Program-made: the position numbers and the translations under genes
Origin: Trema orientale
Taxonomy: Eukaryota; Streptophyta; Magnoliopsida; Rosales; Cannabaceae
Direction of reading: 5' to 3'
DNA length: 64,000 nt
Assembly: GCA_002914845.1 (NCBI GenBank)
Contig: JXTC01000085.1
Span: 370,379-434,378, forward strand
Shown here: one piece after another, positions 59,690-64,000 of the stretch
How positions within the stretch are numbered: the first letter of the stretch is position 1
How the letters are laid out: every line of letters starts with the position of its first letter
Notes under the pieces: generated by a model
Seen by the model: the letters and a program-made list of their open reading frames with translations, nothing else
Told to the model about the DNA's origin: nothing
Databases searched by the model: none

Positions 59690-60731
59690 TCGTGGTCACT
59701 GGTGCAGGGGCAGCGATGGACTGGCGCTTCGAGAGGAGGCCGGTGGGTTCGGCTGGTTTCGTCTGGTGTGCAGCGGTCTTGGCAGCGCAGCGGGCTTGCG
59801 GCGGAAGTGAGAGGCTGTCGGCTATGTTTTTTTTTTTTTTTTTTTTTTTAATTCCCCCTTTTTTTTTAAATTCTCCTCTTTTTTTTTTTTGAAACAAAAG
59901 AAATGAAACTATATATATATATATATGATACAAAAAACTTATGAAGCTTCAAATGAGTTGGACGTAGCCCAAAGTGATTTCGGCCCAAAAAACAAATTGG
60001 GCCCAAATGAGGTATTGAGTGGATGTGATGAATATGACTTCACGTATAAATTGAGCCCAAAAAAGCTTCTTGCTCTGTAGACTCCATAGGCTTGTTAGTT
60101 CAAAAAGCCAAGCCGCTCGAGTGTTCAGTATCCACCAGTAGGCTTGCAACATCTGAATCTGCCACCTAAAGAAATTGAAACTCCTCCTGATTCGAATGGT
60201 GCAGCCAAGTTTTATTCCAGCCTATTCAACCAGGTCCTGCTCAACCCCACCAAGTAATCAACACCGCAAATTTGCCCCAGCGCGGAAAGCCGCCAAGAGA
60301 GACGATGAATGTGGAGCAGCACTCCCAACGAAATTGTGCCGGAGGTACCAAAACTTGACGGCAAAGATTCGCTACCGAAGAAGAGCAACGCGGATTGTCC
60401 TAGAAACGAAAGCATAAGTGGTGATTTCACGTTGGTGTCGGTGGCAGCAGGTTCGCACCCAAGCCAGAATAGAATTTCTGGTAAGCGATTTTTTTTTTTT
60501 TTGCTTTGTTTTGTTTTTGTTTTGTTTTTTTTTTTTATTTCGAATGATTTTGGGAATATGATTTTGGGTTTAATTTGGGAATAGGATTTGGGGTTGATAA
60601 ATTTCTGGATTTTTTTTTTTTTTTTTTTTAGAAATATGATGAATTTGATAGTTTTGGTGATTTTCTGGGTAGTTTTGGTTATGGATTCGACTTTCAAACA
60701 AGAAAGAGTATTCAGAGGTTTGTCAGTGTTG
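59690..60731. other. non-pol sequence at the gag position of the second copia element
   Basis: No gag or zinc-knuckle motif was seen on the minus strand. The stretch holds T-runs (about 59827-59849, 60487-60500, 60608-60629), a TA microsatellite near 59911, a GC-richer block at 59690-59825 and another at 60180-60482. The second block ends in GGTAAGCG, a good plus-strand splice donor. It could be a captured host exon or a decayed gag; the origin is not known. Confidence 0.5.
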
Positions 60732-60743
60732 TCTCTGATACCA
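60732..60743 (-). other. primer-binding site of the second copia element
   Basis: The minus strand reads TGGTATCAGAGA, complementary to initiator Met-tRNA apart from the last base. It is a few bases from the 5' LTR at 60747. Confidence 0.9.
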
Positions 60744-60746
60744 TAT

Positions 60747-60914
60747 TAGAATTTGATAAATACTGATTTTTTTTCATATCTTAGAACTTTGTCAGAGTAC
60801 AGTATAAATAGAGAGTGTATACAACATCACACCCTTAAAACATGCAATTGCCTCAATACAAGGAGAAAATACAGGGAAACAAATCCCTTAATACAAAGAA
60901 AAAATACTTTAACA
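60747..60914 (-). repeat. 5' LTR of the second copia element
   Basis: It matches 55946-56113 with about six substitutions in 168 bp and adjoins the primer-binding site. It carries GTATAAATAG at 60802-60811 on the plus strand, antisense to pol and pointing toward the P450 pseudogene. Confidence 0.9.
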
Positions 60915-61069
60915 ACTATTAGACAACAGTATAAAATATAAAAGTGTGACAATAATATCAAAAGAAAATGATCCCAATTAGAACTAGATAGCCGATATAT
61001 CTAATACGGTCCGGACATCTTTTATTGATTTACATCTCCAATTTGCGCTTGTAAATTTATGTCCACGTC
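60915..61069. repeat. duplicated P450 3' flank, right half
   Basis: It resumes the match to about 39893-40081 (CCCAATTAGAACTAGATAG and CGGACATCTTTTATT-like text) after the copia insertion. Confidence 0.85.
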
Positions 61070-62476
61070 AATCTTCAAAGGAGGGAGTACTACTAAAAGG
61101 GTTGGCAATGAAACAGACTGTTTCTTATTCCAACAGTTTTGTACTAAAAGGGATGTACTCAAAATTACTACCTTTGTAGTCGATACAAGTACTGTTGGCA
61201 AACCTTTCTGGTTCAAGTCTCTCAGCATCTTTCCAATACTCCGGATTATCTCTTCCGATTGCTCACGCATTAACAATGACTTTGGCTTTCATTGGAATGT
61301 CGAGTCCGTCGATTCTGCATGGCTCCCTGCATTGATCTCCTGGGGCTAGCAAAGATGAAGAAGGCTGTGACCTTAGAGTTTCTTTGATCATCAGCTGTTT
61401 AATCTGATCAATTTTCTATATGAAAGCTGTTTTTCGATTTGTAGAATATGATTCGAATCCTATTAGTATTGAATGTCTGTCTCGTTGACTCTTTTCTTTC
61501 CTCTGTAGATGTCTCTTACTTCAGCTTGTGCTTTCTGCATCACTCTTGGAAATATATTTTTTTTTGTCATTTTTGCCGAAGTCCACTCCATTAACCGTTG
61601 GACGTTGACAATGTATCCCGATCCAGAAACGAACATGTCCTGTGGTGGTTATTTTTCGAAATAATCATAATCGGAAAAGTTGTGAAATTGAATAAGAAAT
61701 AAAAAGAGTGGATATAGTTCTTTTCTTGTGCTTATACTTACCTATTGAAAGTTAAAATCGAGATGAAACTAATTCTGTTTCTAATGTTTAGATACCTATT
61801 AACAAAATATGTACCACATTTTCCATTCCAAAGTTAACGTAATGATCATATGGGGCCAAAAAAAACATGTTCTGTAAATTGTGTAAGTAGCATTTTTCTT
61901 TTAAAGGTGTTAGTAACACATTCACGAATTAATACTGGGAAGATAAACGCTCTACATACTTATTAATGTGACTATATTTAATAAAACAAAGGGTGATACA
62001 TAAGCTAATAATCACAACAAAACTAACAAAGTGACATGATAACAGATTACCTTCTTGGCGCGGAATTAATTTCAGTGTGATCTAAACTTAAAATAGCAGA
62101 AATTACGACTTACAGCATGCAATCAAAGCTTTTATGTTGTCGTTCGAGATGGGAAATTCGACGGTGCAACTTTGATGAAGTTGTAATAAAACGTCAATAA
62201 GATCTTTCTCGCCAGCTTCGATATTCTTATCACCTTGAGCTATCTTCTCATTTTTCTATCTATCCTTTCTGGATGATGTTTTTTCCTGAATCTTGTCCTT
62301 CTCCCTGTGAATCCTCTCTAGTTTAGCCCTTGTCCTACACACCAGCTTAAGAAGTTTGCTCAAAGGGAACAAATCGACTAAGCGAAGCCTCCTGTTTCTT
62401 GTTGCTTCCTTGGACATTGACAAGAATGCATATCCTGCTCTTCCGACTAGCAACCAAATGCAGCTCTAGCTAATAG
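61070..62476 (-). pseudogene. CYP71 pseudogene, 5'-truncated and lacking the haem loop
   Basis: It is colinear with the intact P450 at 40082-41936. The exon 2 equivalent runs from about 61070 to 61640 and the exon 1 equivalent from about 62115 to 62476, with a longer intron between. A deletion near 61140 joins sequence equivalent to the C-terminus directly to sequence upstream of the haem-binding loop, so the loop and its cysteine are gone. Further indels break the frame. The 5' half of exon 1 is missing; homology stops at 62476 where an LTR-like repeat begins. Confidence 0.9.
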
Positions 62477-64000
62477 TGTAAAAACTGGTTTTAATTAAGG
62501 GCAATTTGGACATTTTAAGAGGGATGGCATTGTTGTAGTTATTGATTTTTGGAATATAATAAAGAAAATATCTGAAATTTTATAATAGGTGCTACAGTGA
62601 CCAGTATTTGCATAAAAGGACTCAAAGAATCTCAAATTCTCACAAGAGAGGACTTGAGAGAGAGAGGAAAATACCCAGTTCTAGTCAGTCTCGCTGATGC
62701 TGCACATCGCCGTCGTCGGACCCACATACCACCCCGCGTAGAAGAGGACTCGCCAACGGTCATATCCCGACTAGTTTTGCCAGAATCGAAGTTCCAGTGG
62801 CCGAGATCCATCTCTCCGAAAATCTCGCCTGAAACACGATTTTTCGGCGATAGCTCTGCCGTCCGACATCGGCCGTCGACACCGTCGGCATGTGGGAGTT
62901 CCTCTCGCCGTCATCGACCACCTCCAAGTGGTAGCTCGGTCAAATTCATTTCCGGTAAGATTTTCACCACTTTTACTGTTTTTACTAACTTTGTAAAAAG
63001 TGATATTTTCGTAATTATCTTGGTTAAGTAATTTATTTACCCGAGGTAAATATATGAGGTGAAAGAGGGTTAAAATCATGAATAATTACGGTTAGTAGAA
63101 GTAAAGAAAAGGGTAACCGAAAGTGCGGTAAATTGTAATTAGAAAAGAAGGATATTTTTCTAAATTTTTTCAAAAAGTGGTATTATTATAATTTTCGGAT
63201 TTTTGCGCTTAATTAATGCTCGGGACCTCGAAACAGAGTTCTGATTTCGAATTTGGACTCAGTAAGGTTGAGAGACGAATTTTGATATAAAATACCACTA
63301 TATTTTAAAGTGGAATGAAAATTAGAATTTCGTGATTCAAAATTGTACCATTTTGCGTGCCACATATCGGTCTCGCACTGGGACCCGCTTTTGACAAGAT
63401 ATATATCTAACCTAGCATTTTTGGAACCTAGCATTTTTTGGTGCCTTGAATTCAATGGTGATCTCCGTTTCTCCATTTGAGGCTCCAGTGGAAAAGTTAC
63501 TGTTTCAAGTGGACTTACCGAGAACCGGAAATTACCGTTCGAACACTTGAGTGATCAACGGGAGATTCTACGAGCGTTATTAGCCTGGTATACCATATCG
63601 GGGTAGGGGTTCGATTATCTGATTTTTTTTATATGTTTTGGATTTTAATTGCATTAAAATTTAATAAAAAAAATTGTGATTTTACGATGGTTAATTAATT
63701 ACTGTAAATTATTAGATAATACTGAGATTAGACTATGTAGATTTTTATACATATTTTTATATTATGATTATAGGGTAAAACAACGGTGTGCTGTCCATGT
63801 GCAATAAATCACGGAAGAATGCTAAGATGGATTTTTAAAGCATGATTTAAATTTTGAATGCATCGTTGTTGTAAACCGTTATATGTTGTACATACCATAG
63901 TATCACACACTTGAGTTTCATTATAGCATCGCGGTATTTTAGATCGCTGGCGAGTTGCTGCAACGCTAAGTGAAAGGCCTAGGCCCCTGCGCAGGTTTTT
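62477..64000 (+). mobile_element. LTR-like repeat running off the window
   Basis: It starts TGTAAAAACTGG, directly at the break in the P450 pseudogene. The first 300 bp match 33395-33700. A CATAAAAG TATA-like element lies near 62613, followed by a GAGA-rich leader and a GC-rich block (62690-62960). No primer-binding site or gag-pol is visible before the window ends, so either a long LTR continues or only a fragment is present. Confidence 0.6.

Larger units (their letters stand above)
55946..60914 (-). mobile_element. second Ty1/copia element, lacking a recognisable gag
   Basis: Short 168-bp LTRs at both ends differ at about six positions. The tRNA-Met primer-binding site adjoins the right LTR and a purine-rich tract on the minus strand (about 56114-56126) adjoins the left LTR. 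Imperfect target duplication: AATAT before and ACTAT after. It lies inside the duplicated P450 flank, whose two halves are continuous once it is removed, so the insertion came after the duplication. The pol domains are in copia order. About 1 kb next to the primer-binding site shows no gag. Confidence 0.92.

Noticed and set aside
60212..60697. 161-aa minus-strand ORF as gag
   Set aside because: No gag or zinc-knuckle motif, and lysine/phenylalanine runs come from homopolymers; recorded only as sequence of unknown origin.

Overview
The window is plant nuclear DNA, almost certainly from a eudicot. The genes have many short introns with GT..AG borders, AT-rich noncoding DNA surrounds them, and the mobile elements are typical of plants: Ty1/copia elements, a TRIM, a LINE, a CACTA relic, tRNA-derived SINEs and several MITE families. 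The species cannot be named from sequence alone. No CRISPR array, rRNA gene, intact tRNA gene or organellar insert was seen.

Five host genes can be supported. Left to right they are NAR1, the cytosolic Fe-S assembly factor (3681-7669, +, 11 exons, 480 aa); a SERP1/RAMP4 ER membrane protein (15715-17285, +, 3 exons, 68 aa); a plant coiled-coil protein of unknown function (18073-20328, -, 5 exons, 397 aa); a single-exon serine acetyltransferase (23118-24056, -, 312 aa); and a CYP71-type cytochrome P450 (40082-41936, -, 2 exons, 510 aa). A sixth, weak candidate is a lysine-rich 48-residue ORF lying partly in a tandem duplication (26823-27847, +). The exon models were assembled by hand; reading phase closes exactly in all of them. 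The genes do not form one pathway: NAR1 serves Fe-S protein maturation, the acetyltransferase starts cysteine synthesis, and the P450 is probably in specialised metabolism.

Most of the rest is mobile DNA. A complete but dead copia element (8535-14208, target duplication TGACT) separates NAR1 from SERP1 and carries a Tourist-like MITE inside its gag. A 5'-truncated LINE (about 29604-39625) is split by a fragment of an LTR-type repeat and a CACTA relic that contains a 106-bp minisatellite. A TRIM, a 1.76-kb solo LTR, three SINEs, two sister Mutator-type MITEs with 9-bp target duplications and a second copia element (55946-60914) without a recognisable gag fill much of the remainder.

The most informative structure is an old tandem segmental duplication. 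The acetyltransferase and P450, with their flanks, recur in the same order and orientation as pseudogene copies (48394-48810 and 61070-62476). In the second copy the P450 flank is split by the second copia element and the P450 is cut off by another LTR-like repeat. Both intact parents have unusual features: the P450 has proline where the I-helix threonine is expected, and the acetyltransferase lacks the C-terminal tail that normally docks O-acetylserine(thiol)lyase. No previously undescribed multi-gene system was recognised.
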